DNA of 64,000 bases from Celeribacter sp. HF31. GTDB lineage: Bacteria > Pseudomonadota > Alphaproteobacteria > Rhodobacterales > Rhodobacteraceae. A model generated the notes under the pieces. It was given only the letters and a program-made list of their open reading frames with translations, made no database searches and was not told the DNA's origin. Where the stretch lies: contig NZ_JAATOT010000003.1 in NCBI RefSeq assembly GCF_011806455.1, forward strand, positions 124,001 through 188,000, written 5' to 3'. How positions within the stretch are numbered: position 1 is the first letter of the stretch; each line of letters opens with the position of its first letter. The position numbers and the translations under genes were made by a program. This document shows positions 8,837 to 17,344 of this stretch, in pieces.

Positions 8837-11800
8837 TCAGACAAGCCCAATGGGCCGTCTGAGGTCAAGCGTCAAGGGGAACTCCGGATGCGGCACTTCG
8901 GTTCCGGGCGTATAGCTTCCGGGGGTGTGACCATAGGGTTCGAACCGCGCCAGACGCCGGGCTTCGGCCTCGTTGCCATTGACCGGGAAGGTGTCGTAAT
9001 TCCGCCCGCCGGGGTGCGCCACATGGTAGGTGCAACCGGCGATGGGCCGCCCCGTCCAGTCGTCATAGATGTCGAAATGCAAGGGCGCATTGACCGGCAA
9101 AACCGGGTGCAGCGCCTCTGGCGGTTGCCAGGCTTTGAACCTTACACCGGCGACGGAAACGCCAGACGTTTGGGTTTTGGCCAGAGGCATCGGGCGACGA
9201 TTGCACATGATGCGGTAGCGATCCTGATGCAGCGTCGTCATCTTGACCTGAAGCCGCTCGACCGAACTGTCCGTATAGCGCACCGTGCCACCAATCGCGC
9301 CGGTTTCGCCCAGCACATGCCAGGGCTCAAGCGCTTGGCGGACCTCAAGATGCACGCCTTCCGCTTCGATCTGACCGCAGAAGGGGAAGCGGAATTCGGC
9401 CTGCGCCTTGAACCACTCCGGGTCCATCTCGAAGCCGTGGTGTTTGAGGTCCGCGAGCAGAGACAGCAGGTCTTCCCACAGGTAATGCGGCAACATGAAC
9501 CGGTCGTGCAGCACCGTGCCCCAACGCACCGGCTTGCCCTCGACCGGCGCGTTCCAGCACCGCGCGATGATGGCGCGCAGGAGGAGTTGCTGCGCCAGAG
9601 ACATGCGCGGGTCCGGCGGCATCTCGAAACCGCGGAATTCGACCAACCCCAGACGCCCGGTCGGGCCATCGGGGGAGAAAAGTTTGTCGATGCAAATCTC
9701 CGCGCGGTGGGTGTTTCCCGTCACATCGGTGAGCATGTTTCTGAGCAGCCGATCGACGAGCCAAGCCGGAGGAACGTCCGCCTCCGAGGGAGGTTTGATC
9801 TGCGACAGGGCAATTTCCAGCTCATAGAGCGTGTCGTGACGCGCCTCATCGATGCGCGGGGCTTGAGACGTCGGACCGATAAAGAGACCGGAGAACAGAT
9901 AGGACAAGGATGGGTGACGCTGCCAGATCAGGATCAGCGACTTGAGCAAATCCGGTCGACGCAGGAAGGGGCTGTCGGACGGGGTCGCGCCGCCGACCAC
10001 AACGTGATTGCCGCCGCCGGTGCCGGTATGCCGCCCGTCGATCATGAATTTGTCGGCGCCCAGACGTGACTGGCGCGCCTCGTCATAGATCGCTTCGGTG
10101 GTCGCCACACAGTCGTCCCAGCTATGCGCCGGGTGGATGTTCACCTCGATCACGCCGGGATCGGGAGCAACGCGGATCACATTCAAGCGCGGATCTTCGG
10201 GGGGAGAGTAGCCCTCCACATGGATCGGCAGACCAAGCTCGGCAGCGGTTTCTTCGGCCGTTGTCAGGAGTTCGAGGTAATCTTCGAGCGTCTCGCAGGG
10301 CGGCATGAACAGGCACAGGCGTCCATCGCGCGGCTCAACCGCAATGGCGGTGCGCACCTCGCTTTTGGAGGGATCAATGCCCTGCCCGATCAGCGCCTGA
10401 CGCTCGGTCTCGTCGCGTTGCCCTTCAGAAACTGGTTGCGTGTGTTCTTTTGATATTTCAGGCAGAATATCTGCCTTTTCTTTCGCCTCTTTTGCTTCTG
10501 CCGCTGCTTCTTCAGCCGCAAGTCTCGCGATTTCCTCTTCTATCTTTTTGCGGCGTTCCGTCACTTCGGCATGAAAGTCCGGCAAGGGCGCATGGTCGAT
10601 CATCGGATCGGCGGGATAGGAATAGGGAAAAGAGGCTGGCGGGATATGCGGCAAAGCACCGAGCGGCAGGCGAAAGCCCACCGGGCTATCCCCGGGAACA
10701 AGAAAGAGATGCCCGCGCCGGGTTTTCCAGACCTCGGACAACCAACGCGATCCGGCTTTCGATTGCCACCGCTGAATCGGCAGCACATAGCCAGAGGCCT
10801 CCGTCAGTCCACGTTCAAACACGCGGGCATAGCGTGCGCGATCCTCGGGATTCTTGAGCTTGGAATTCTCTGGTGTCACGTTTTCCGGCAGAAGGGATTC
10901 TTTCAAAATCCACTCGCCGGGATCCTCATAGGCGGGCTGGGCGCAGACCGGATCGACGCCAAGGTTCTTGGCGAAACGGGTCATGAAATCGCCCGCCTCT
11001 TTGGCACCCGCACGGGTCGGCACTTCTTCTTTGGCAATCAGATCGGGATTTTTCCAGACGGGTTTGCCGTCATGGCGCCAATAGAGAGAGAAGGTCCAGC
11101 GCGGCAGGCTTTCGCCCGGATACCATTTGCCCTGCCCGTAATGCAGGAACCCGCCCGGCGCGAAGCGATTGCGCAGGCGTCGGATCAACTCATCGGCCAG
11201 CGCGCGTTTTTGTGGGCCGACAGCGGCGGTGTTCCATTCGTCGCTCTCAAAGTCGTCGATGGACACAAACGTCGGCTCGCCGCCCATGGTCAGACGCACG
11301 TCGCCCTCTTTGAGAGCCTCGTCCACCTTATGACCCAGAGCGTTGAGCCTGTCCCAGCTTTCCTCGGAAAACGGCTTGGTGATCCGGGGATGTTCGGCGA
11401 CGCGCTTGATCTGCATGTCGAAATCGAAACTGACCTCGGGCGTGCCGACCGAAGAGAACCCGCCGGCAATCGGTGCGGCGTTTTGGTAATGCGGCGTGGC
11501 GGCCAGCGGAATATGGCTTTCGCCGGTCAAAAGCCCGGAGGTCGGATCAAGCCCGATCCAGCCTGCGCCAGGAAGGAAGACCTCGCACCAGGCGTGCAGA
11601 TCGGTGAAATCGTGATCCGTGCCGGACGGCCCATCGAGGGCCTCGAGATCGGGTTTAAGCTGAATGAGATAGCCAGAGACAAAACGGGCAGCAAAGCCCA
11701 AGTGACGCAGCACCTGAACGAGCAACCACGAGCTGTCTCGGCAAGACCCGGATTTCTTCTCAAGGGTTTCATCCGGCGTCTGCACCCCCGGCTCCATCCG

Positions 11801-12280
11801 GATCGTGTAATCGACATAATCGGAAATCCGGGCGTTAAGGCCGACGAGAAAATCGACCGTGCGGGTTTCCTTGAAATCAATCGACCCCACAAATTGTGCC
11901 AAAAGCGGGCCTTCGGGTTCAGGCGTGCGATAAATCACCAGATCGTCTTTCAACTCCGGCGGATATTCGAACGGCCAATGTTCGGCGCTTTCTTCGACGA
12001 AGAAATCGAAGGGGTTGTAGACGGTCATGTCGGCGACCAGATCGACCTCGATCTTGAATTCGCGGACCGGCTCCGGGAAGACAAAGCGCGATTGCCAGTT
12101 GCCATAAGGGTCTTGCTGGTGGTTCACGAAATGACCCGCGGGCGTGACCTTGAGCGCATGAGAAATCACCCGCGTGCGCGAATGTGGCGCCGGGCGCAGG
12201 CGGATGATTTGCGGCCCAAGTTCGACGTTGCGGTCGTATTTGTAATGCGTGACGTGGTGGATCGATGCGTAAATCGCCAT
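8837..12280 (-). CDS. Large transglutaminase-like protein with DUF2126 domain
   Basis: The 1147-aa protein starts with a transglutaminase-like domain (about 1-290): MAIYASIHHVTHYKYDR at the N-terminus, the Cys region SGSCRDSSWLLVQVLRHLG, the His in DLHAWCEVFLPGAGWI, and the Asp in GLDPTSG. The rest (about 300-1140) is DUF2126, with motifs DVRLTMGGEPTFVS, KFMIDGRHTGTGGGNHVVVGG and LVEFRGFEMPP; this part is predicted to resemble glutamine-synthetase-like ligases. A Glu/Ala/Lys-rich, probably coiled-coil insert lies near 575-615. It heads the amidoligase-type cluster. The pairing of ligase-like and protease-like domains suggests synthesis and remodelling of a peptide-like product; no product is known. 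Confidence 0.88.
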   Translation of the reverse strand: MAIYASIHHVTHYKYDRNVELGPQIIRLRPAPHSRTRVISHALKVTPAGHFVNHQQDPYGNWQSRFVFPEPVREFKIEVDLVADMTVYNPFDFFVEESAEHWPFEYPPELKDDLVIYRTPEPEGPLLAQFVGSIDFKETRTVDFLVGLNARISDYVDYTIRMEPGVQTPDETLEKKSGSCRDSSWLLVQVLRHLGFAARFVSGYLIQLKPDLEALDGPSGTDHDFTDLHAWCEVFLPGAGWIGLDPTSGLLTGESHIPLAATPHYQNAAPIAGGFSSVGTPEVSFDFDMQIKRVAEHPRITKPFSEESWDRLNALGHKVDEALKEGDVRLTMGGEPTFVSIDDFESDEWNTAAVGPQKRALADELIRRLRNRFAPGGFLHYGQGKWYPGESLPRWTFSLYWRHDGKPVWKNPDLIAKEEVPTRAGAKEAGDFMTRFAKNLGVDPVCAQPAYEDPGEWILKESLLPENVTPENSKLKNPEDRARYARVFERGLTEASGYVLPIQRWQSKAGSRWLSEVWKTRRGHLFLVPGDSPVGFRLPLGALPHIPPASFPYSYPADPMIDHAPLPDFHAEVTERRKKIEEEIARLAAEEAAAEAKEAKEKADILPEISKEHTQPVSEGQRDETERQALIGQGIDPSKSEVRTAIAVEPRDGRLCLFMPPCETLEDYLELLTTAEETAAELGLPIHVEGYSPPEDPRLNVIRVAPDPGVIEVNIHPAHSWDDCVATTEAIYDEARQSRLGADKFMIDGRHTGTGGGNHVVVGGATPSDSPFLRRPDLLKSLILIWQRHPSLSYLFSGLFIGPTSQAPRIDEARHDTLYELEIALSQIKPPSEADVPPAWLVDRLLRNMLTDVTGNTHRAEICIDKLFSPDGPTGRLGLVEFRGFEMPPDPRMSLAQQLLLRAIIARCWNAPVEGKPVRWGTVLHDRFMLPHYLWEDLLSLLADLKHHGFEMDPEWFKAQAEFRFPFCGQIEAEGVHLEVRQALEPWHVLGETGAIGGTVRYTDSSVERLQVKMTTLHQDRYRIMCNRRPMPLAKTQTSGVSVAGVRFKAWQPPEALHPVLPVNAPLHFDIYDDWTGRPIAGCTYHVAHPGGRNYDTFPVNGNEAEARRLARFEPYGHTPGSYTPGTEVPHPEFPLTLDLRRPIGLV

Positions 12281-12344
12281 GTGTCTGACTGCGCCCTTTT
12301 CCCTGATTTTCAGATGCAGGTTATAGAGGCTGTTTCAGAGCTTC

Positions 12345-12406
12345 ACGGGCAAAACGGCCGCACCCTCACAAATGCGGCCTATCTTCGGGCAGATCGCCCG
12401 TTTTTT
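12345..12406. terminator. Paired hairpins between the secreted unknown and the transglutaminase operon
   Basis: Three complementary blocks occur here: GGCCGCA/TGCGGCC (12356-12362 with 12373-12379), CGGGC/GCCCG (12386-12390 with 12396-12400) followed on the plus strand by six T, and an ACGGGC at 12345-12350 that could alternatively pair with GCCCGT. On the minus strand the first stem is followed by GTTTTG and can terminate the secreted-protein gene. On the plus strand the second stem followed by T6 is a strong terminator although no plus-strand gene lies upstream. Confidence 0.5.
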
Positions 12407-12455
12407 CATCATCCGCCATGGGCCTCCCTTTGCCCGCTCCGTGTTAGCGGCACCG

Positions 12456-12977
12456 TTATCGGCAGCGTGCGACGCCGTGACGGATCAACTCGCTGCCTTT
12501 GATGCGAGCCGGGTTGCTGCCGCGATAGCGCCCGGTCTGCATGTACCAGTTGCGCAGGAAGGACGGATAATGATTGGCGATCACGCGCGACCATTGGTCG
12601 AATTCCAGAGACGTGAGTTTGGAGAAAAACCGATACGGCCCATGAAAGGCAAAGGACGTCTCCGGCATGACGCAGACGGATTTGGCCCCGAGAAACATCG
12701 TGCAACTGGACATACAGACACTGCCCCGGATTTCCACACTCTGGCCCAGGCGATTAATTTGCTGAACTTCCGCCGTGCGTTTGCGCACGCTGCCGCCATA
12801 GTCGTTGGAAATGACGATTGTCGCACCGGGTTGCTGCGATCCCGGCTGAGCCGCCTGTGCCCCGACGCCACCCACAGCGAGCATAACGCCGAAACATATC
12901 GAGAGAACCGGACGACGCAGATCGCACGTCTCCGGCGCACACGCGGACCGCGTGCGCAGAAATTTTAAGACTGTCAT
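12456..12977 (-). CDS. Secreted protein of unknown function with SSCT motif
   Basis: The 173-aa product has an N-terminal basic stretch and a hydrophobic signal segment (LSICFGVMLAVGGVGAQA, about 24-41), so it is probably exported. The mature part contains a Cys-rich core with CMSSCTMFLGA and SFAFHGPY. That pattern (small-small-Cys-Thr near a strand, then FHGP) resembles ClpP-like periplasmic proteins of the COG3904 kind, but I cannot confirm a serine-protease triad. The start was placed at MTVLKF just before the signal peptide; a GGGGTG stretch lies upstream. It is transcribed in the same direction as the transglutaminase operon but separated from it by hairpins. Confidence 0.55.
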   Translation of the reverse strand: MTVLKFLRTRSACAPETCDLRRPVLSICFGVMLAVGGVGAQAAQPGSQQPGATIVISNDYGGSVRKRTAEVQQINRLGQSVEIRGSVCMSSCTMFLGAKSVCVMPETSFAFHGPYRFFSKLTSLEFDQWSRVIANHYPSFLRNWYMQTGRYRGSNPARIKGSELIRHGVARCR

Positions 12978-13177
12978 GATATCACCCCACGTGATGAGGC
13001 TTTCTAGCCTCAAACCACCGACCCCAATCGGCTCACACGTCAGTAGAGCAGGCAAACCCTAAGAAAGCGTTGAACACCCGCGTCGTTTTGGCGGAAATGC
13101 TGAATGTCCCTCACAGGCGCCCACCATCTTGCCCGAAACGCGCCACCGCGCTACCTCTTGGGCAAAGGAGACCTCCC

Positions 13178-13777
13178 ATGCGCGCAGCCAACGAAGCCCT
13201 CATCGTCATCGACATCCAAAATGATTTCTGCCCCGGCGGCGCGCTGGCCGTGGCGGGCGGAGATGAGATCGTGCCAGGGGTCAATGCGCTTATGGGGGAC
13301 TTCGCCTCCGTGATCCTGACGCAGGACTGGCACCCTTCGGGCCACAGCTCCTTCGCAAGCACCCACGGTGCGGCGCCCTATTCCACCACCGAAATGCCCT
13401 ATGGCACGCAGGTGCTCTGGCCGGATCATTGCATTCAGGGCACTGACGGTGCCGCGTTCCACAAGGACCTTGTGACCAAAGGCGATCTGATCATCCGAAA
13501 GGGCTTTAACCCGCGGATCGATAGCTATTCCGCGTTTTTCGAGAATGATCATGTGACGCCGACCGGGCTTGAAGGCTACCTGCGCACCCGTGGGATCGAC
13601 ACGCTCACGATGATCGGACTGGCGACGGATTTCTGTGTGAATTTCTCCGCCGTGGATGCCGCCAAACTCGGCTTCAACGTCACCGTACGTACCGATCTGT
13701 GCCGCGCCATCGACATGGACGGCTCTCTCGCGGCGGCGATTGAGGGGATGAAGGCCGCCGGGGTCGAGGTCCTTTAG
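13178..13777 (+). CDS. pncA: Nicotinamidase
   Basis: PncA hydrolyses nicotinamide to nicotinate and ammonia in the NAD salvage pathway. The 199-aa sequence shows the family features: the catalytic Asp in VIDIQNDFCPGG, the metal-binding region QDWHPSGHSSF, and the catalytic Cys in GLATDFCVNFSAVDA. The start MRAANEA is preceded by AAAGGAG eight bases upstream; the frame stays open further upstream but without a better site. The next gene, a SulP transporter, starts 4 bp after the stop and pncB follows, so substrate supply, deamidation and ribosylation may be co-expressed. Confidence 0.95.
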   Translation: MRAANEALIVIDIQNDFCPGGALAVAGGDEIVPGVNALMGDFASVILTQDWHPSGHSSFASTHGAAPYSTTEMPYGTQVLWPDHCIQGTDGAAFHKDLVTKGDLIIRKGFNPRIDSYSAFFENDHVTPTGLEGYLRTRGIDTLTMIGLATDFCVNFSAVDAAKLGFNVTVRTDLCRAIDMDGSLAAAIEGMKAAGVEVL

Positions 13778-13781
13778 GACC

Positions 13782-15041
13782 ATGACACCCAAACTTTTCA
13801 CCACACTGAAAACCTACACGCGGGCCGAGTTCGGCTCTGACCTGTTCGCGGGGATCACCGTCGCTTTGGTCGCCCTGCCGCTCTCTATCGCGATCGCCAT
13901 CGCTTCGGGGGCTGCGCCTGCGGTGGGCTTTATCACCGCTATTGTTGCGGGATTTCTGATCTCCGCTTTGGGTGGCAGCCGGGTGCAGATCGGCGGGCCC
14001 ACTGGTGCGTTCATCGTTGTTGTCGCGGGCGTGATCGCCACACATGGCTATGCCGGTCTGGTCACCGCAACCTTCCTCGCCGGGATTGTGCTCATCATTG
14101 CCGGGCTGTTTCGCGCCGGGCAGTTGGTGCGCCATGTGCCCGAAGCGGTAATCAACGGATTTACCATCGGCATCGGCGTGATCATCGGGACCAGCCAGCT
14201 TGCCGATCTTTTCGGTCTTCCGGGACCTTTCCCCGCCGATTTTCTGGAAAAAATCCCGGCGTTGATAGCCGCCCTGCCTGAGTTTAACCCCGCCTCTCTC
14301 GTCATCGGCCTTGCCACCATGGTGCTGATCGTCGCCCTGCGCCGGGCCTTTCCGCGTCTGCCCGGGCTGATCGTGGCCGTTGCGCTGACGTCGGCCGCAG
14401 TGGCTCTCTTCGATCTGCCGGTCGAGACCATCCGGTCGCGATTTGGCGACTTGCCGCAAAGCCTGCCCGCGCCGCATCTGCCAGAGCTGAGTTTTGCAAC
14501 CCTGCGAGAACTGTTGCCCTCCGCGCTCGTCATCGCCTTTCTTGCGGGTGTGGAATCCCTTCTGTCGGCCATGGTGGCAGATCGGATGATTGGCGGTCAC
14601 CATCGCTCCAATGCGGAGCTGATGGCGCAAGGGTGGGCCAATATCGGCTCTTCTCTGTTTGGCGGCCTGCCCGCCACAGGCGCCATTGCCCGCACCGCCA
14701 CCAATGTGCGCGCAGGCGGCAAGACGCCCGTCGCCGGGATCGTGCACGCCCTGACACTTTTGGCGATCATGATGCTGGCCGCGCCGCTGGCGGGCTATCT
14801 TGCGCTTCCGGCTTTGTCAGGGCTTTTGCTTTTGACCGCTTGGAACATGTCCGAACCGCATCGTTGGGGGGAATACTTGCGCGGGCGGCGCTCCGACTTG
14901 GTGCTTTTGCTGATCACCCTCGTCTTGACTGTGATCACAGACCTCACCGTCGCCATCGGCACAGGCATTGCGCTTGGTCTGGCCCTGCGTCTGTCCCGCC
15001 GCGACGCGGATGACCCGGACTGGACGCCGCGAGATAAATAG
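13782..15041 (+). CDS. SulP family anion transporter without STAS domain
   Basis: The 419-aa membrane protein has the SulP/SLC26 transport core, starting with FGSDLFAGITVALVALPLS and continuing with GGSRVQIGGPTGAF, both typical of the family; about 11-12 hydrophobic segments can be drawn. Full-length SulP proteins are about 550 aa and end in a cytoplasmic STAS domain; this one stops a few residues after the last membrane segment (DADDPDWTPRDK). The substrate class is inorganic or carboxylate anions. Its position between pncA and pncB invites the hypothesis that it moves nicotinate or a counter-ion, but nothing in the sequence proves this. Confidence 0.85.
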   Translation: MTPKLFTTLKTYTRAEFGSDLFAGITVALVALPLSIAIAIASGAAPAVGFITAIVAGFLISALGGSRVQIGGPTGAFIVVVAGVIATHGYAGLVTATFLAGIVLIIAGLFRAGQLVRHVPEAVINGFTIGIGVIIGTSQLADLFGLPGPFPADFLEKIPALIAALPEFNPASLVIGLATMVLIVALRRAFPRLPGLIVAVALTSAAVALFDLPVETIRSRFGDLPQSLPAPHLPELSFATLRELLPSALVIAFLAGVESLLSAMVADRMIGGHHRSNAELMAQGWANIGSSLFGGLPATGAIARTATNVRAGGKTPVAGIVHALTLLAIMMLAAPLAGYLALPALSGLLLLTAWNMSEPHRWGEYLRGRRSDLVLLLITLVLTVITDLTVAIGTGIALGLALRLSRRDADDPDWTPRDK

Positions 15042-15054
15042 CTCGCCGGAGCAC

Positions 15055-15066
15055 TTGTGATCACAA
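15055..15066. promoter_or_regulatory. Perfect 12-bp palindrome upstream of pncB
   Basis: TTGTGATCACAA is an exact inverted repeat located about 85 bp before pncB and just after the SulP stop. It has the size and form of an operator for a dimeric regulator. No matching regulator gene is adjacent, so the binding protein is unknown. Confidence 0.35.
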
Positions 15067-15121
15067 AGAGTTTTCTTGCGCCTTTTCCTTGCCAAACCCT
15101 TATTTCCCCTGCTTTAACGAG

Positions 15122-15144
15122 GCGGTCATCTAAAGAGGGACCGC
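15122..15144 (+). promoter_or_regulatory. Hairpin presenting the pncB ribosome-binding site
   Basis: GCGGTC and GACCGC can form a 6-bp stem whose loop contains AAAGAGG, the likely Shine-Dalgarno sequence of pncB, whose ATG starts at 15149. This could tune translation; it may also be chance. Confidence 0.3.
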
Positions 15145-15148
15145 TAAC

Positions 15149-16441
15149 ATGGTCGATATCGCCACCCGCGTCTACAATCACAAATGGAAGATCGACCCGA
15201 TCGTCCGCTCCCTGATCGACACGGATTTCTACAAGCTGCTGATGTGCCAGTCGGTGTTCCGCAATCGCCCGGACACCACGGTCACCTTCTCCCTCATCAA
15301 CCGCTCGAAAGATATTCGCCTGGCCGAGATGATCGACGAGGGTGAGTTGCGTGAACAGCTTGATCATGTGCGCTCCCTGTCTCTGAAACGGGGCGAGAGC
15401 ACCTGGATGCGCGGCAACACGTTTTACGGCAAACGCCAGATGTTCCGGCCGGATTTCATGGAGTGGTTCGAAAACCTGCGCCTTCCGGCCTATCAGCTCG
15501 AAAAACATGACGGGCAATATGAGCTGACCTTTGAGGGCAGTTGGCCCGAGGTGATGCTCTGGGAAATTCCCGCGCTGTCGATCCTGATGGAGCTGCGCTC
15601 GCGCGCCGTGCTTGGGCCCATGAAGAAATTCGAGCTTCAGGTGCTCTATGCCCGCGCGATGACCAAGCTTTGGGAAAAGGTGAAACAGCTCCAGCCGCTT
15701 GATGGCCTCAAGATCGCTGACTTCGGCACCCGGCGGCGGCACTCCTACCTCTGGCAGGATTGGTGCGTTCAGGCCATGGTCGAGGGGTTGGGCGACAAAT
15801 TCACCGGCACCTCCAATTGCCACATCGCCATGATGCGCGATCTGGAGGCCGTCGGCACCAATGCGCATGAATTGCCGATGGTCTATTCCGCATTGGCCGA
15901 AGACGACGCCGCCTTGGCCGCCGCACCCTATGACGTGCTGCGCGATTGGCAGGACGAACACGAGGGCAACCTGCGGATCATCCTGCCGGACACATACGGC
16001 ACCAAGGGCTTTCTCGACCGCGCCCCCGATTGGCTTGCGGGCTGGACCGGCATTCGCATCGACTCTGGCGATCCCGCGACAGGTGCGGAGGTCGCGATTG
16101 ACTGGTGGAAATCGCGTGGCGAAGACCCGACCCAAAAGCTCGTCATCTTCTCCGACGGGCTGGACACCGACAAGATCATCGAACTGCACAACCAGTTCCA
16201 CGGCCGGGTGAAAACGTCCTTCGGCTGGGGCACTCTCTTAACCAACGACTTCCGTGGCCTGACCCCAGACGACGCACTGGCGCCGTTCTCACTGGTGTGC
16301 AAGGCGATTTCGGCCAATGGCAATCCGACGGTGAAACTGTCTGATAACCCGAAGAAAGCGATGGGGCCGGTGGAAGAGGTCGAGCGCTATAAGCGGGTGT
16401 TTGGGGTTGGGGAGCAGGAGGCGATGGATGTTGTGGTTTAG
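15149..16441 (+). CDS. pncB: Nicotinate phosphoribosyltransferase
   Basis: PncB joins nicotinate to phosphoribosyl pyrophosphate, giving nicotinate mononucleotide in the Preiss-Handler NAD route. The 430-aa protein shows the NAPRTase family pattern: SLIDTDFYKLLMCQSVF near the N-terminus, DFGTRRRHSYLWQDW in the core, FTGTSNCHIAM, and the PRPP-site region FSDGLDTDKII followed by FGWGTLLTND. It lies downstream of pncA and sulP with a 107-bp gap that contains a palindrome and a hairpin, so it may also have its own promoter. Its stop overlaps by 3 bp the stop of the convergent small membrane-protein gene of the AT-rich islet. Confidence 0.95.
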   Translation: MVDIATRVYNHKWKIDPIVRSLIDTDFYKLLMCQSVFRNRPDTTVTFSLINRSKDIRLAEMIDEGELREQLDHVRSLSLKRGESTWMRGNTFYGKRQMFRPDFMEWFENLRLPAYQLEKHDGQYELTFEGSWPEVMLWEIPALSILMELRSRAVLGPMKKFELQVLYARAMTKLWEKVKQLQPLDGLKIADFGTRRRHSYLWQDWCVQAMVEGLGDKFTGTSNCHIAMMRDLEAVGTNAHELPMVYSALAEDDAALAAAPYDVLRDWQDEHEGNLRIILPDTYGTKGFLDRAPDWLAGWTGIRIDSGDPATGAEVAIDWWKSRGEDPTQKLVIFSDGLDTDKIIELHNQFHGRVKTSFGWGTLLTNDFRGLTPDDALAPFSLVCKAISANGNPTVKLSDNPKKAMGPVEEVERYKRVFGVGEQEAMDVVV

Positions 16442-16701
16442 GGGGGGCTGGTGAGCGAGATGCCGTATGATATTATCAGTGACAAACCGCCAAGCATCAT
16501 GAAAAGGAAATCGCGAGAACTAAATCTGTCGCGCTTTAACTTTTTGATATTAAGCAACTCTTTGGAAAATTTTTTAATTGATCTTCCTTTTTTACCATAA
16601 TTACTAATTGTTCTTTCCCCTAAGCGGCCAACTTGATCGAGAAATGGAGGGATGAATAGCAGTATGCCCGCGAGCAGCCCAAAAAAATCAGCCATCTTCA
16701 T
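16438..16701 (-). CDS. Small two-helix membrane protein of unknown function (AT-rich islet)
   Basis: The 87-aa product has two hydrophobic segments (about 5-20, FFGLLAGILLFIPPFL; and about 67-82, FLFMMLGGLSLIISYG) flanking a strongly basic middle rich in Lys and Arg. It overlaps the end of the XRE-family gene by 14 bp, so translational coupling is likely. Its codon use (TTA, AGA, ATA) and base composition are unlike the surrounding core genes. No homologue comes to mind. Small membrane proteins next to regulator pairs can be toxins or effectors; that is only a possibility here. A second start, MADFF, lies two codons downstream. Confidence 0.55.
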   Translation of the reverse strand: MKMADFFGLLAGILLFIPPFLDQVGRLGERTISNYGKKGRSIKKFSKELLNIKKLKRDRFSSRDFLFMMLGGLSLIISYGISLTSPP

Positions 16702-17332
16702 CTTGGAACTCTTCGTCGTCGATTGGTAGATCTAGAGCTATGGGTGCTGCTACAGAAGTGAAACTAACATCCCAATTTTCACTGTCTTCTATCCCGTATG
16801 TTTCTTCTGCGATTTGCATTATAACTTCATGAAATCTCTCAATTTTACTGATATGCTGAGATATTTCATCGCTCGCGCTTTTTACTGCCTCATAGTGGGC
16901 ACCCTGAAGCATGGCGAAATTCCTTAGTCGTTGAATATCCACTTCACCAAATGAGGTGTCGTCATCAGAATTCAGATCGGCAAGCGTAATAATTGCGGAC
17001 CATGGGTTGTCATCTAAATCATCATCGCTGCGTCTAGTAAAAGTCAGTTTAACATCGCAGTTTACTGCCCGCGCGTAGCGGCAAATTGACTGCAATCCTA
17101 TATCTCCAGTTCCGTTTTCCAATTTAGATACACCGGAGGCGGATATACCAACACGCTCACCGATCTCCTTGAGTGAAAGGCGTTGGAATTTTCTTAAGTT
17201 TTGGAGAGTGTTCCTTACTTGCGTCGAAATCTGGTTGATTTCTGAAAATTCTTTTTCACTCTCTAAGACTTCAGGTGCACGATGACTTAGTTCTCTTTCG
17301 AGTTTTTCGAGGAATTTACCAGTGAATGCCAT
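16688..17332 (-). CDS. XRE-family helix-turn-helix regulator (AT-rich islet)
   Basis: The 214-aa protein carries a Cro/C1-type helix-turn-helix at about 45-95, with the characteristic LSLKEIGERVGISASGVSKLE block. The C-terminal half is acidic and ends in a Glu/Asp-rich tail (PIDDEEFQDEDG). The HTH with a trailing uncharacterised domain resembles antitoxins or repressors that bind a partner protein. It is the middle gene of a three-gene operon: 12 bp after the 127-aa gene and overlapping the 87-aa membrane gene. Two copies of an 11-bp element flank the presumed operon promoter and may be its operators. The partner function is unknown. Confidence 0.75.
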   Translation of the reverse strand: MAFTGKFLEKLERELSHRAPEVLESEKEFSEINQISTQVRNTLQNLRKFQRLSLKEIGERVGISASGVSKLENGTGDIGLQSICRYARAVNCDVKLTFTRRSDDDLDDNPWSAIITLADLNSDDDTSFGEVDIQRLRNFAMLQGAHYEAVKSASDEISQHISKIERFHEVIMQIAEETYGIEDSENWDVSFTSVAAPIALDLPIDDEEFQDEDG

Positions 17333-17344
17333 GGTTTCAGTTTC

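Noticed and set aside
8938-8954. A GGTTCGAACC sequence resembling a tRNA T-loop
   Set aside because: It lies within the coding sequence of the large transglutaminase, and no acceptor or anticodon stems surround it.
10571-12502. A 643-codon plus-strand open frame
   Set aside because: It is antisense to the DUF2126 transglutaminase gene, which has clear catalytic motifs in its own frame.
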